From contig SLKI01000048.1 in assembly GCA_007134695.1 (NCBI GenBank), forward strand, positions 58,878-117,017: 58,140 nucleotides of DNA. Reading direction: 5' to 3'. Of the stretch, positions 9,247 to 18,936 are shown piece by piece; positions within the stretch are counted from its first letter, which is position 1, and every line of letters starts with the position of its first letter. A program made the translations under genes and the position numbers. Source of the DNA: Balneolaceae bacterium (GTDB lineage Bacteria; Bacteroidota; Rhodothermia; Balneolales; Balneolaceae). The notes under the pieces were generated by a model. The model did no database searches. It saw only the letters and a list, made by a program, of their open reading frames with translations, and was not told the origin of the DNA.

Positions 9247-10146
9247 ATGAATTTTGACAATTTTGACTTGACGGAATGGTTTCAGGCGTTTCACGACCTG
9301 ATGACGACCACTCTGTTTCAACTACAGCAGACTCCAGTCACTCTTCTTTCTTTATTCATTTTCCTGCTGTTTCTGGTTGCATCCATCTTATTCGGCCGTT
9401 TTGTCCGTCGGTCACTTCAGCATCGGATTTTGCCACGATTTGAAATAGAGCGCGGGCTGAGGTATACCCTTTCGCGCATCTCCTACTACGTCATCGTTAC
9501 GATTGGTGTGTTGGTCTCTTTTCAGTTTGTCGGAGTGGATCTGAGCAGCCTGGCAGTGATCTTCGGGCTGTTGTCGGTTGGAATCGGGTTTGGCCTTCAA
9601 AATATCACCAACAATTTTATCTCCGGGCTGATCGTTCTTTTCGAGCGTCCGATCAGCGTGGGGGACCGGGTCGAGGTTGGAGGAATCGAGGGAGACGTGC
9701 TGGAGATCAATATTCGGTCGACAAAAATCCGAACCCTTAACAATATTTCGATAATCGTTCCCAACCAGGAGTTTGTTGGTTCCAATGTGATCAACTATTC
9801 CCATGGCGACCCCTCCTTCCGTCTTGATCTGGCAGTCGGGGTCTCCTACTCTTCAGATCTGGATACGGTGCTGAAAGCGCTGCAGGAGATCGCCGACACG
9901 CATCCCAAAGTGATGCAGGACCCGAAACCCCGGATCCATTTCGAGGAGTTTGGCGATTCGGCCTGGCTGTTGAAACTGAAAGCATGGATACCGGATGTGA
10001 AGGAGTACAGGGCTATCAAAAATGAATTGAATCAGATGATTGTCAGAAAATTTGATGAGTATAATATAGAGATCCCATTCCCGCAGCGGGATCTTCATAT
10101 GCGCTCATCAGTCGATCTGCCGATTAAAAAGAGTAACCACGAATGA
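9247..10146 (+). CDS. mscS: Small-conductance mechanosensitive channel, MscS family
   Basis: This protein releases solutes when membrane tension rises after osmotic downshock. Three hydrophobic segments occupy about residues 30-125. The third contains the pore helix rich in Gly and Ala (FGLLSVGIGFGLQNITNNFISG), followed by the beta domain with RPISVGDRVEVGGIEGDV, where the conserved RPF/RPI-xxGD pattern is visible. The C-terminal alpha/beta region ends at residue 299, normal for compact MscS proteins. Its stop overlaps the start of typA by four bases (ATGA), so the two are translationally coupled. A hypo-osmotic valve fits an organism that accumulates betaine. Confidence 0.93.
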   Translation: MNFDNFDLTEWFQAFHDLMTTTLFQLQQTPVTLLSLFIFLLFLVASILFGRFVRRSLQHRILPRFEIERGLRYTLSRISYYVIVTIGVLVSFQFVGVDLSSLAVIFGLLSVGIGFGLQNITNNFISGLIVLFERPISVGDRVEVGGIEGDVLEINIRSTKIRTLNNISIIVPNQEFVGSNVINYSHGDPSFRLDLAVGVSYSSDLDTVLKALQEIADTHPKVMQDPKPRIHFEEFGDSAWLLKLKAWIPDVKEYRAIKNELNQMIVRKFDEYNIEIPFPQRDLHMRSSVDLPIKKSNHE

Positions 10147-11963
10147 ATCACGAAATCAGAAATATTGCGATCATCGCCCATGTCGACCACGGCAAAACCA
10201 CACTTGTCGATCAGATGCTGAAGCAGAGTGGTACATTTCGGGAAAACCAGCAGATCGTTGAACGGGTGATGGATTCCAATGACCTGGAGCGAGAGAAAGG
10301 GATTACGATCAGTTCAAAAAATACGGCGGTTCACTGGATGGGCACGAAAATCAATATCGTTGATACACCCGGCCACGCCGACTTTGGCGGCGAGGTGGAG
10401 CGTATCCTCAAGATGGTGAATGGCGTGATACTGCTGGTCGATGCCGCTGAAGGGCCGTTGCCCCAGACCAAATTTGTCTTGAGAAAATCGCTTCAACTCG
10501 GTTACCGGCCGATCGTTGTGATCAACAAGATCGACCGGAAAGATGCACGGCCTGATGAAGTTCTTAATGAAATCTTCGATCTCTTTGTAACACTTGAGGC
10601 TACGGATGAGCAGCTCGACTTTCCGACTCTCTATGCTATCGGCCTCGACGGGGTTGCAAAAACAGACGTTGATGGTTCAGGTGACGATCTCTCTCCCCTC
10701 TTTGAAATGATCGTAGAACATGTTCCGCCTCCTCAACGTCATACTGATGCTCCTTTTAAAATGCTGGTCAGCAGTGTGGACTGGAACGACTATGTGGGAA
10801 GAATTGCGATCGGCCGTGTTGAGCAGGGTGTGATTCGGCTCAACCGGGAGATCTCTCTGCTCGACCGTAAAGGAACTTTTAAGGAGAAAGCCAGGGCGAC
10901 CAAACTGTTCACTTTTTCCGGATTAAATCGCGAACCCGTCGAAGAGGCATCGTCGGGGGATATCATAGCACTTGCAGGGTATGAAAGCGTCAATATCGGC
11001 GATACTCTGACCGATGCGTCCGACCTTTCACCGATCGACTACTACGATATTGACCAGCCGACTATGGCGATGTTCTTTCGCGTAAACAACTCACCCTTTG
11101 CCGGAAGAGAGGGTGATTATGTCACCTCCAACATGATTCGTGACAGACTGAAAAAGGAGATTCGAACCAATGTCTCGATTCGGGTGGAACCGACCGGCAG
11201 CCCGGAGGTTTTCAAAGTTTCCGGCCGGGGAGAGCTTCAGCTTGCCATCCTCACCGAAACGATGCGGCGCGAAGGGTATGAATTTGCCGTTTCAAGACCG
11301 GAAGTATTAATGAAGGAGATCGATGGAAAGCTCCATGAACCTTTTGAAGAGGTTGTAATCGACGTCCATCAGGATTACAGCAATAAGGTGATAGATAATA
11401 TACAGCAGCGTAAAGGCATATTAACATCGATGGTCACGGAAAGTGAAAACCACCGTTTGACTTTTGTCGTGCCTTCCCGCGGATTGATCGGGTTCCGAAG
11501 CGAGCTGTTGACCGAAACGCGAGGGACCGGCCTGATGCACCAGCACTTTGAAGCGTATAAGCCGCATGCAGGTGAGATTCCCGGGCGAAATCGCGGAGCC
11601 CTCGTGGCCCTTGAGACCGGCGAGGTCACCTCCTACTCACTTGAGGGTTTGCAAGACAGAGGACGGTTTCTGGTCAAACCGGGGGATGCGGTCTATGCCG
11701 GGCAAGTGGTTGGAATCAATAACCGATCGGAAGATCTTGTAGTCAATGTGGTAAAGAAGAAAAACCTGACCAATCATCGGGCTACTCAAAGTGCAGATGC
11801 GGTTAAAATCTCCAAGGAAGTAACATTAAACCTGGAACAATCGATTGAGTTTATCGATCGCGATGAGCTTCTGGAAGTTACACCCAAAAACCTGCGAATA
11901 CGAAAGTATCATCTGGATCCAAACGACAGAAAACGTGCCGAGAAGCAAAAACAGTTCACGTAA
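10143..11963 (+). CDS. typA: Ribosome-associated GTPase TypA/BipA
   Basis: TypA is a translational GTPase that binds the ribosome at the EF-G site and assists 50S assembly, especially under stress or cold. Visible motifs are the P-loop AHVDHGKTT, switch region EREKGITI, G3 [13 protein letters not shown] and G4 NKIDR. The EF-G-like domains follow, then the TypA-specific C-terminal domain with [19 protein letters not shown] and [13 protein letters not shown]. The length (606 residues) is standard. The start overlaps mscS by four bases. No obvious terminator follows; the downstream 170 bases contain degenerate C/T-rich repeats. Confidence 0.97.
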   Translation: MNHEIRNIAIIAHVDHGKTTLVDQMLKQSGTFRENQQIVERVMDSNDLEREKGITISSKNTAVHWMGTKINIVDTPGHADFGGEVERILKMVNGVILLVDAAEGPLPQTKFVLRKSLQLGYRPIVVINKIDRKDARPDEVLNEIFDLFVTLEATDEQLDFPTLYAIGLDGVAKTDVDGSGDDLSPLFEMIVEHVPPPQRHTDAPFKMLVSSVDWNDYVGRIAIGRVEQGVIRLNREISLLDRKGTFKEKARATKLFTFSGLNREPVEEASSGDIIALAGYESVNIGDTLTDASDLSPIDYYDIDQPTMAMFFRVNNSPFAGREGDYVTSNMIRDRLKKEIRTNVSIRVEPTGSPEVFKVSGRGELQLAILTETMRREGYEFAVSRPEVLMKEIDGKLHEPFEEVVIDVHQDYSNKVIDNIQQRKGILTSMVTESENHRLTFVVPSRGLIGFRSELLTETRGTGLMHQHFEAYKPHAGEIPGRNRGALVALETGEVTSYSLEGLQDRGRFLVKPGDAVYAGQVVGINNRSEDLVVNVVKKKNLTNHRATQSADAVKISKEVTLNLEQSIEFIDRDELLEVTPKNLRIRKYHLDPNDRKRAEKQKQFT

Positions 11964-12083
11964 TATTGTTTCGAACAGATCAGATATAACGTTCAATCGC
12001 CGGTTTCACCTGCACCTTTTCCCTCCATTGACCTTCACTCTTTAACCTGCCACTCACCTGCATCTTTTTCTCTCTTTTGACTC

Positions 12084-12125
12084 GCATCCTTTATTCTGCC
12101 ATTGCCCTGCACCCTTTATTCTGCT
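12084..12125. repeat. Degenerate direct repeat between typA and the GntR gene
   Basis: The 17-base words at 12084-12100 and 12109-12125 are near-identical (GCAYCCTTTATTCTGCY), 25 bases apart. Related CCTGCA[CT]CTTTT words occur upstream at about 12009 and 12057. The tract lies between two convergent genes and shows no hairpin. Confidence 0.6.
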
Positions 12126-12137
12126 ACTGTAAAAAGT

Positions 12138-12497
12138 TCACTCATGCTGTTTTTTGTAAAGCTCTTCAAGCTCACTACAAGTAAACCCGAGCTGCTTCAT
12201 GGTTCTGAAAAAACACGGCAACTCCTGGTCGATAAACTCTTTACGCTTCAGCTCAAGCACTTTGTCCAGTGCATTTTCGGCCACAAAGTAGCCGACTCCG
12301 CGCTGATTGTACAAAATCCCGTTTTCCTGAAGTTCGTGAAATGCTCTTATCGCCGTATTTGGGTTCACCTCCATTTTGACAGCTATATCGCGAACTGAGG
12401 GAATCCGCTCCTCTTCAGACCATTTTCCATTGATAATCTGATCACAAAAATGATCGATGATCTGTTTATAGATCGGACGGTTATCCGTGAATTTCAT
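12138..12497 (-). CDS. GntR-family transcriptional regulator, YtrA subfamily
   Basis: This 119-residue regulator has the winged helix at the N-terminus: PIYKQIIDHFCDQIINGKW, then IPSVRDIAVKMEVNPNTAIRAFHELQENGI. A short C-terminal helical tail replaces the large ligand domain, which is typical of YtrA-type repressors. Such genes usually sit with, and repress, an ABC exporter operon. Here it is the third gene after an ATPase and a permease and overlaps the permease stop by one base. The probable target is the palindrome at 14176-14199 upstream of the operon. The inducer is unknown; in Firmicutes, cell-wall-active antibiotics induce related operons. Confidence 0.9.
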   Translation of the reverse strand: MKFTDNRPIYKQIIDHFCDQIINGKWSEEERIPSVRDIAVKMEVNPNTAIRAFHELQENGILYNQRGVGYFVAENALDKVLELKRKEFIDQELPCFFRTMKQLGFTCSELEELYKKQHE

Positions 12498-13303
12498 CAG
12501 GCCACCTGCTTGTTTTCGAGTCTTACATAACTGAAATAGAGAAACAGCAATACAAAACCGGTCCAGAATAAGAAACTGAGAATCTTGAAAACCAGGCTTA
12601 CCTCTTCAAACGGATCGAGGTAGGTCTGGCCAAGTGCAACCCATTCCCCGAATCTTTCAAAGCCTAAAACGGATGATATTGCCATCGATATAAGCCCCAT
12701 AATTATGTAAAAAGCGATAATGTAGAGAAGTGTCGAGCTGAAGTGATTTTTACGAAAATAGATCGCTCCAAGAAGAAATATGGAGTTGTAAACGACATAC
12801 CGCCCCAATGATTCGACGGTGAACTCACCAACAGTTTCCAACCAGACACTCATTGACGAACCTATCGATCCCGCTTCCAGAATCAGTGGGGTGACCAGGG
12901 CAATTAATCCGGTTACCAGTAGCAGAGAAGCAATAACGACCCCGCTGAATATGAAAAAACTGGAAACCCAGCCGGCCAGCAGCTTTTCCAGGTTGGTTGC
13001 CGGGAGCGTCATCAGCCGAAATGCAGTGTTGGGTGAACTGAAATCTTCGTAAATGGAACTGGTCACCAGTAAGCCGCCTATCACATAGAGGAAAAAACCG
13101 GTTACCATGATAATCTGCAGAACAGGCAAATTATCTGTGTTTCCATCGCTCAGGTAGAGAATCACAAACCACATAACAAAGAGCAGCCCGATCACAGAGG
13201 CAAACCCTTTCATCCACTTTTTTCGATTCAGGGTCCAGAACTGGCGGCAGATCATCCAGCATCTTTCAACAGAGAATTGTTGGTCAGGGTTGAAGGTTTT
13301 CAT
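12497..13303 (-). CDS. ABC transporter permease (GntR-linked)
   Basis: This 268-residue protein has about six hydrophobic segments (for example FASVIGLLFVMWFVILYL, IIMVTGFFLYVIGGLLVTS and the final FLFWTGFVLLFLYFSYV), as in ABC-2-like permeases. The sequence after the second segment (NTAFRLMTLPATNLEKLLAGW) matches a conserved cytoplasmic loop of these proteins. It overlaps the upstream ATPase by four bases (ATGA) and the downstream regulator by one. Together they form a complete exporter with its own repressor. The substrate is unknown; sensing or export of membrane- or wall-active compounds is a reasonable inference. Confidence 0.85.
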   Translation of the reverse strand: MKTFNPDQQFSVERCWMICRQFWTLNRKKWMKGFASVIGLLFVMWFVILYLSDGNTDNLPVLQIIMVTGFFLYVIGGLLVTSSIYEDFSSPNTAFRLMTLPATNLEKLLAGWVSSFFIFSGVVIASLLLVTGLIALVTPLILEAGSIGSSMSVWLETVGEFTVESLGRYVVYNSIFLLGAIYFRKNHFSSTLLYIIAFYIIMGLISMAISSVLGFERFGEWVALGQTYLDPFEEVSLVFKILSFLFWTGFVLLFLYFSYVRLENKQVA

Positions 13304-14151
13304 GCTCTGGCCTCCGTTTCAAATTGTCGGTTGATCGCTTCCGTTTCTCTGATAATTGCATTAAAAAGCAACTCCAGATCGATTTCTGTTGGTTTGGTAT
13401 CTGCATTATGGCCGGAGACGACTGCCTCTCCGCCCAGGATCTCTTCACCATACAGCTTTCCGCTAACCGCCTCATCATCCCTCACCGTTTTAAAATGGAG
13501 CCTTTGTGTAATCTCCTCGAGGCTGCGATTAAAAATGATGCGGCCATTGTCGAGTACCGTTATCTGATCGATCATCGACTCCAGATCCCTTACCTGATGT
13601 GTAGAGATCACAGTACAACGCTCATCACTGGAGGATGCGGCCATTATTTTTCTGAATTGACTCTTGGAAGGAATATCGAGACCGTTGGTCGGCTCATCCA
13701 TCAGCAGCACTCCGGTATTACAAGCAAGTCCGAAGGAGATCAAAAACTTTTTACGCTGACCATATGAAAGTTCAGTCAGTGGATCATCCGAATTGACTTC
13801 AAACTGTATCATCGTTTCCCGAAACTGTTCAGGATTAAATTTCGGATAGAATGGTGCGTGGAGAGCTACATAGTCCCGGGCGTTGATCGACGGAAGGTCG
13901 AACTGTTCGGGAAGGATGAAAAGCTCAGACAAAGAAGCAGGAATTCGATTTCGCGAAGGAGTACCGTTTATCAGACACTCCCCGTCGGCAGGAAAAAGCA
14001 TACCGGAGATGTGATTGAGCAGCGTGGTTTTTCCAGAACCGTTCAATCCAAATAGCCCGTAGGTTCTTCCCATATCCAGCTTCCAGCTCAGCCCGGTAAA
14101 GAGCGGTTTCTTCTTTTTGAAAGCAAACTCGAGATTATTGATCGAGATCAT
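13300..14151 (-). CDS. ABC transporter ATP-binding protein
   Basis: This is the nucleotide-binding subunit of the exporter. It has Walker A (GLNGSGKTT), the Q-loop area (LFILPEQFDLP), a signature variant LSYGQRKKF, Walker B (GVLLMDEPTNGLD) and the H-loop His in STHQVRD. A C-terminal extension of about 70 residues follows the core. The ATG at 14151 is preferred to a TTG two codons upstream. The operator-like palindrome at 14176-14199 lies about 25 bases before this start, placing it at the promoter or in a very short leader. Confidence 0.93.
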   Translation of the reverse strand: MISINNLEFAFKKKKPLFTGLSWKLDMGRTYGLFGLNGSGKTTLLNHISGMLFPADGECLINGTPSRNRIPASLSELFILPEQFDLPSINARDYVALHAPFYPKFNPEQFRETMIQFEVNSDDPLTELSYGQRKKFLISFGLACNTGVLLMDEPTNGLDIPSKSQFRKIMAASSSDERCTVISTHQVRDLESMIDQITVLDNGRIIFNRSLEEITQRLHFKTVRDDEAVSGKLYGEEILGGEAVVSGHNADTKPTEIDLELLFNAIIRETEAINRQFETEARA

Positions 14152-14175
14152 ATGCAAAAGATTTATTATTGTTCT

Positions 14176-14199
14176 ACTGTGTTATATTACTAATACAGT
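14176..14199. promoter_or_regulatory. Palindromic operator-like site for the GntR regulator
   Basis: The 24-base element is ACTGTGTTA, then TATTAC, then TAATACAGT: two 9-base arms in inverted orientation with one mismatch and a 6-base spacer. It lies about 25 bases upstream of the ABC ATPase start in the operon that encodes a YtrA-like repressor. Position and symmetry fit an autoregulatory operator; binding is inferred. Confidence 0.65.
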
Positions 14200-14310
14200 G
14201 AATCAATATCAACGCCTTGGCAAATTTTAATTTTCGATATATTCAGATGGATGGAATTTTCCTGCACCATTTTGTAAAACTGTATCCATCAGTAATAAAT
14301 CACAATAAGG

Positions 14311-14949
14311 TTGACTCCCCAATCTGACTCCAAACTCTGTCCTTTATGTAGATCTCCGGGCCGTTCATACTACAAAGATCAGTTTTACCTTTGTGATTTC
14401 TGCAAAGGGATTTTTCGACCGAAGGAACACTACCCCGACGCCGAAACCGAAATTGCGCGCTATGAGTCGCACAACAACGATGTAAACGACCCGAAATACC
14501 AGGAATTTGTCTCCCCGATCACCGAGGCGATTTTACGCGACTACAATCAGAAGCATGTCGGACTGGATTTTGGAGCAGGTACCGGCCCTGTCATCTGTAA
14601 AGTGTTGCAGGATCATGGATATACTATCACACCCTATGACCCATTCTTCCACGATCGCCCGGAGTTACTGCAGCAAACCTATGATTATATTGCCTGCTGT
14701 GAAGTGATTGAACACTTTCATAATCCGAATAAGGAGTTTCGAGTGCTTTTCGACCTGCTCAACCCCGGAGGCTCCCTCTATTGCATGACCGAAATTTTCC
14801 ATGAATCGATCGATTTTGACAAATGGTATTATAAAAATGATCCCACCCACGTCTTCATCTACCAGGAACAGACTTTCGGATGGATCGTGGAGAAGTTCGG
14901 ATTCCAAGCTGCAGATATAGATCAACGCCTCATCCATTTCAGAAAGTAG
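14311..14949 (+). CDS. Class I SAM-dependent methyltransferase with N-terminal zinc ribbon
   Basis: The 212-residue protein begins with a four-cysteine knuckle, CPLC (Cys10, Cys13) and CDFC (Cys28, Cys31), probably binding zinc. A methyltransferase domain follows with motif I GLDFGAGTGP near residue 80 and a post-motif segment IACCEVIEHFHNP, as in Methyltransf_23-like enzymes. The start is TTG at 14311, preceded by AAGG. It stands alone, between the ABC operon (divergent) and the DUF389 gene (convergent). The substrate is unknown; zinc-ribbon methyltransferases of this type often modify small metabolites or sugars. Confidence 0.85.
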   Translation: MTPQSDSKLCPLCRSPGRSYYKDQFYLCDFCKGIFRPKEHYPDAETEIARYESHNNDVNDPKYQEFVSPITEAILRDYNQKHVGLDFGAGTGPVICKVLQDHGYTITPYDPFFHDRPELLQQTYDYIACCEVIEHFHNPNKEFRVLFDLLNPGGSLYCMTEIFHESIDFDKWYYKNDPTHVFIYQEQTFGWIVEKFGFQAADIDQRLIHFRK

Positions 14950-15007
14950 TCAACTCTCTTTCCTTCGGGGAACAGACCAACTCAGTCACGCAGCCGGTTC
15001 TTTGCAG

Positions 15008-16009
15008 TCAGGCATAATAGATGATAGCAGCGAGAATAAGTACCAGAACAACCCAGATAACGAGCGCAATCCGATTGGCTCGTTTGGCTTTTTCGGCTTC
15101 AAACCAGTTTCTGGGACGAACACCCTGAAGAATAAATGTTCCGACGGCAGCGAGGTTCACGCAGATCACATTGGTTAGAAGGAGCAGAAATGCCATGACA
15201 GAGAGTTCATACTGCATATCCCCCAGGAGCAATCCAGCCGTAACAAGGGGTGGCAGGAGTGCCACGGCAACCATCACGCCAATGACTGCTGCTGACATTC
15301 CTACGGTATAGGCCAATACACCTGCTGCCCCGGACGCAAGAGCCAGGGAGATATCCGAGAGATGAACTTCTGTCCGGCTGGCAATCTGATAGGCTGAGGA
15401 GTCAACCGTCATGAAGTATCCCAATACCACAGAAATAAACAGTGCGACCGCCAAACCGGAAAAGTTGGATTTCAGGGACTCGATTCCAAGTTTGAAATCG
15501 GCAAGCGCAGTACTGAGAGCCAGCCCGACATTGGGGCCCAGCAGCGGGGCGATCACCATTGCTCCGATCACTACCGCCGTATTGTCTCGTAGAATACCTA
15601 AAGCCGCAACAATCGTTGATAATACGACCATTAGCAGATAGATCCGATTCATACTGATCCCTTCCGAAATTTTTGAATAGAGTTCTTCCCGGCTGACTCG
15701 TAGGCCCTGCAATTTTTTTTCCAGCGGTTCCTCTTCTTCAGGTTCCTTTTCCTCTTTTTCAATGCGGGGTAGTGTCGCCTCAACAGGCATCATCAACAGT
15801 CGAAACCCTTCATAAGAGGAAAGAAGCTGCTCTGCTTTATCCAGAAGCTCCTCAGCTTGTCCGGCATCGATCAGGATCGTCACCAGAAAGTCCCCCTCCT
15901 CACTGGAACGGTCATGCCAGACATGAAGAATACTCTCATCCTCAACCAGTTTCTCATAAACCGATTGAGCATCGGCCGGGATAGTTACTTCAATTTTGCG
16001 AAGTGGCAT
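15008..16009 (-). CDS. DUF389 / TIGR00341 family membrane protein
   Basis: The first 80 residues form a soluble alpha/beta domain rich in charged residues. From about residue 130 a block of at least five membrane segments carries the family signature: IVAALGILRDNTAVVIGAM, then APLLGPNVGLALS, later SAAVIGVMVAVALLPPLV. Proteins of this family are widespread in bacteria and archaea, but their function is not established. The ATG at 16009 is chosen because it follows AGAGG; a TTG six codons upstream is possible. The gene is monocistronic. Confidence 0.88.
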   Translation of the reverse strand: MPLRKIEVTIPADAQSVYEKLVEDESILHVWHDRSSEEGDFLVTILIDAGQAEELLDKAEQLLSSYEGFRLLMMPVEATLPRIEKEEKEPEEEEPLEKKLQGLRVSREELYSKISEGISMNRIYLLMVVLSTIVAALGILRDNTAVVIGAMVIAPLLGPNVGLALSTALADFKLGIESLKSNFSGLAVALFISVVLGYFMTVDSSAYQIASRTEVHLSDISLALASGAAGVLAYTVGMSAAVIGVMVAVALLPPLVTAGLLLGDMQYELSVMAFLLLLTNVICVNLAAVGTFILQGVRPRNWFEAEKAKRANRIALVIWVVLVLILAAIIYYA

Positions 16010-16442
16010 AAACCTCTGTTGGTTCAACAGGCTCTGTTGTCATGAGCAGGATTTTAACAAAAACGGAGATGATTTCAGAACGCTTTTCATACCTGATTTA
16101 GTTGCAGCTTCTTTACGAAGAAATAAGTTAACTCTATGGAGGCCAACATCAAACGATCCCATAATCTCGCTCCGCAATTGTCATATCGCAAGTGAACTTG
16201 TTGAGACCCTTTAGCAATCAAATCCTTAGATTAAAAAAAACACGAATTTATTTCATCAATTGCTGCAATGCGGATCCAGCGGATTCATTTGACCTCTTGC
16301 GTTCAATTGGTTTTCTTTGTGCTGTCTGAAAAGAAGGCAAATCGCATAATTGAAGTAATTCAAGCCTTCAAAGATTGAATGATTTCCTGGACAATCGGGT
16401 TCATCAATTGAAAAGTTAATCAGAGTTAAAACAAGGAATAAC
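16010..16442. other. Divergent intergenic region upstream of metK
   Basis: About 430 bases separate the DUF389 gene from metK. Both promoters must lie here. I looked for a SAM riboswitch fold before metK and did not recognise one. The metK start is preceded by AAGGA (about 16434). An A-rich run occurs at about 16232-16242. Confidence 0.5.
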
Positions 16443-17615
16443 ATGTCAAGTTATCTTTTTACTTCCGAATCTGTTACTGAAGGACATCCGGATAAAATTT
16501 CCGACCAGATCTCCGATACGGTTCTCGACACCGTTTTGAGGGAAGACCCGGACGGACGAGTAGCCTGCGAGACATTCGTCAGTACCGGCCTGGTTCTAGT
16601 AGGCGGAGAAATTACAACGAATGTTCATCTCGATATACCGGATCTGGTTCGGGAAACGATCCGGGAGATCGGTTACGACAGTTCCGATAAAGGATTCGAT
16701 TGCAATACTTGTGCTATTTTGAACAATCTCGGCAAACAGTCTCCGGATATAGCGATGGGAGTCGATGAAGGAAGTGGAGATTTTGAAGAGCAGGGAGCCG
16801 GTGACCAGGGAATGATGTTCGGTTACGCAGTCAATGAAACTCCCGAACTGATGCCGATGCCCATCCAGCTTGCACACCGTCTGACGCGTCGACTTTCTCA
16901 GGTCCGCAAGGAGGGTACTCTTTCCTATCTTCGTCCGGATGGCAAATCACAGGTTTCTGTACGTTATGATGAAGAGTCCGGAAAACCGGTTGCTATCGAT
17001 ACGGTTGTCCTCTCCTCCCAGCACAGTGATGATGTTTCGACCCGACAAATTCGGGAGGAGCTGTTTGAAGAGGTAATCAAAAAGGAATTGCCGGATGAAT
17101 TGACAAAACCCGAAGATATGACCGTTCATATCAACCCGACCGGGCGGTTTGTGATCGGAGGCCCCCAAGGAGATGCGGGGCTCACCGGCAGAAAAATCAT
17201 CGTCGATACCTATGGGGGAAGTGCAGTCCACGGTGGGGGAGCTTTCTCTGGCAAGGATCCTTCCAAGGTAGACCGATCGGCAGCATACGCTTCCCGTTAT
17301 ATTGCCAAAAACATTGTGGCAGCGGGCCTTGCAGATAAGTGCACAATCGGCCTTGCCTATGCAATCGGTGTCGCCGACCCGGTTTCTATTTGGGTTGAAA
17401 CGTACGGAACCGGAAAAATCGCAAATCATCAATTGACGGAGGCGATCCGGGACATCTTCCCGCTCAAACCGAAAGAGATTATCGATCAACTGAATCTCAA
17501 ACAGCCGATCTATCGGCAAACAGCCGCCTATGGCCACTTCGGCCGAGATCAGTTCCCGTGGGAAGCAACCGACAAAGTTGAAGAGCTGGAAAAACTGCTC
17601 AAAGAGTTTGCCTGA
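16443..17615 (+). CDS. metK: S-adenosylmethionine synthetase
   Basis: MetK joins ATP and methionine to form S-adenosylmethionine in the cytoplasm. The family signatures are present: [18 protein letters not shown] at the N-terminus, [12 protein letters not shown] (the hexapeptide motif) near residue 120, and [19 protein letters not shown], the P-loop-like motif, near 265. At 390 residues it is full length. It faces the betaine operon, with its terminator in between. Betaine synthesis uses three SAM per glycine, so this position beside gsmt and sdmt is meaningful even though the genes are not co-transcribed. Confidence 0.97.
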   Translation: MSSYLFTSESVTEGHPDKISDQISDTVLDTVLREDPDGRVACETFVSTGLVLVGGEITTNVHLDIPDLVRETIREIGYDSSDKGFDCNTCAILNNLGKQSPDIAMGVDEGSGDFEEQGAGDQGMMFGYAVNETPELMPMPIQLAHRLTRRLSQVRKEGTLSYLRPDGKSQVSVRYDEESGKPVAIDTVVLSSQHSDDVSTRQIREELFEEVIKKELPDELTKPEDMTVHINPTGRFVIGGPQGDAGLTGRKIIVDTYGGSAVHGGGAFSGKDPSKVDRSAAYASRYIAKNIVAAGLADKCTIGLAYAIGVADPVSIWVETYGTGKIANHQLTEAIRDIFPLKPKEIIDQLNLKQPIYRQTAAYGHFGRDQFPWEATDKVEELEKLLKEFA

Positions 17616-17646
17616 TCTTGAATCTTAAATCAGGATGAAGGAATGG

Positions 17647-17693
17647 AAATCGGTATCACTGGAATTTACTTTCCGATGATACCGATTTTTTTT
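17647..17693 (+). terminator. Rho-independent terminator after metK
   Basis: A 12-base stem, AAATCGGTATCA (17647-17658) pairing with TGATACCGATTT (17677-17688), is followed by T residues to 17693. It lies 31 bases after the metK stop, and the T run is on the metK strand. On the other strand the hairpin could also slow readthrough from the betaine operon. Confidence 0.9.
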
Positions 17694-17762
17694 CGAGGTG
17701 TATGTTAGATTTCCGGGATCTATGATGGAGTTTCTCGAGATAGAATGCAGCGGGATTTCGGT

Positions 17763-18755
17763 CTAATCGGCGACCCCAACCATTTGAAGGTCTTTGGCCA
17801 GCCTGACCCCATTTTCGAAATTTCGCAGCCCCATCACAGAGATATTGATCCCCATCGGGAATGATACAGGCAACTGGTTGTTGAAGTCGCAAAGCTTTTC
17901 CCATACCGATTGTGCATAATCTATCGAAGCGGCAGCAGGATCGGCACTGCCAAGAATCATCTCTTCTGTCGGTTCTGGTATATAAACTCCAAGCCACCGG
18001 AGAAAGTCGACATCTTTCTGACTCGATATAGGTGAAAAGCTCCAGAAAAGTGTAGGCAGTTCGGAACTTTCGGTCTCTTCGTTCAATAGATCGGCAAAAT
18101 CTCTTAACAACATCCTGGGAGTCTCCTCTTCAGCGATAATCTGGGTTGTGAAAAATTCCGCCCCGGATCTGTATTTGATTTTCATCCTGTCTGGTTCGTC
18201 AAAATCTTCTCTCCTGCGAGTTGGTATACAAATATTGCCGACTGTCATATTTGTAGGTCGAGTCTCTCCATCGTTGTAGCATAACTTGCCCTGATCCAGA
18301 AACTCTTTGACCATTTCATTTCCATCCGGAACCGAAGGCCCGTTGTAGCTTTTTCTGGAAGTTTCACCGCCCACAAAAATGATATTGGAGATATCATACT
18401 CCTTATATGTTTCCAGTACCCAGCGTTCTTGCTCTTCCGGCGTCTGCTTGACCACCACACGATTGATAACAAAATCGGTATCAAACCGCTCGGAGAGTTT
18501 TTTCGCATAGGTTCGCGGGGCAACTCGTTTTTTAAACGGACTGACTCTTTTACCCTTCTCCCCTTTCTTCTCTTCATCCTGAATTTCAGGAATATTCAGA
18601 GCACTGACTTCAATCTCTTCAAATAGGAGATCAAGATAATGTGAATGCTGGTCCAGCCGTTTCTCCTCCTCTCCGCGTACCGGCGGTACGACTTCAAATA
18701 GAAGGGGCGGCTCCTCATCACAGTCTGTTATGTCCAGGTCCTTCGGTTCATCCAT
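17763..18755 (-). CDS. Methylenetetrahydrofolate reductase-like protein (divergent)
   Basis: This 330-residue protein is a divergent member of the MTHFR TIM-barrel family, which makes 5-methyl-THF for methionine regeneration. Visible matches are LLFEVVPP with the conserved Glu (Glu21), IIFVGGE at the position of the flavin-binding loop, and GAEFFTTQ with the conserved Gln (Gln205). The Asp of the E. coli MetF motif RGD appears as Glu (Glu131). A charged, lysine-rich insertion occupies residues 60-85. It is the last gene on the strand of gsmt and sdmt, 181 bases after sdmt ends, where it could recycle homocysteine methyl groups. The enzymatic role is inference; a folate-binding paralogue with altered chemistry is possible. 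Confidence 0.7.
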   Translation of the reverse strand: MDEPKDLDITDCDEEPPLLFEVVPPVRGEEEKRLDQHSHYLDLLFEEIEVSALNIPEIQDEEKKGEKGKRVSPFKKRVAPRTYAKKLSERFDTDFVINRVVVKQTPEEQERWVLETYKEYDISNIIFVGGETSRKSYNGPSVPDGNEMVKEFLDQGKLCYNDGETRPTNMTVGNICIPTRRREDFDEPDRMKIKYRSGAEFFTTQIIAEEETPRMLLRDFADLLNEETESSELPTLFWSFSPISSQKDVDFLRWLGVYIPEPTEEMILGSADPAAASIDYAQSVWEKLCDFNNQLPVSFPMGINISVMGLRNFENGVRLAKDLQMVGVAD

Positions 18756-18936
18756 AGTTATAACACAATTTATTTCCAGATTTATATTTGTTCGTCGGCC
18801 AAACCTGTGTCTTCGTTAGCCATCGAGAGCCTTTGTGAGTCTTCATCGAACAGAATTCGCTGCCTGTTCCGGCAGGATATGGCCAAAAGGCAGTTCGGCT
18901 GAAGATTCTCTTCAGGCTTAATTGACAGGCGATCTG

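Noticed and set aside
16010-16442. Possible SAM riboswitch before metK
   Set aside because: No conserved SAM-riboswitch core or long leader terminator could be recognised; the only good feature is a ribosome binding site.
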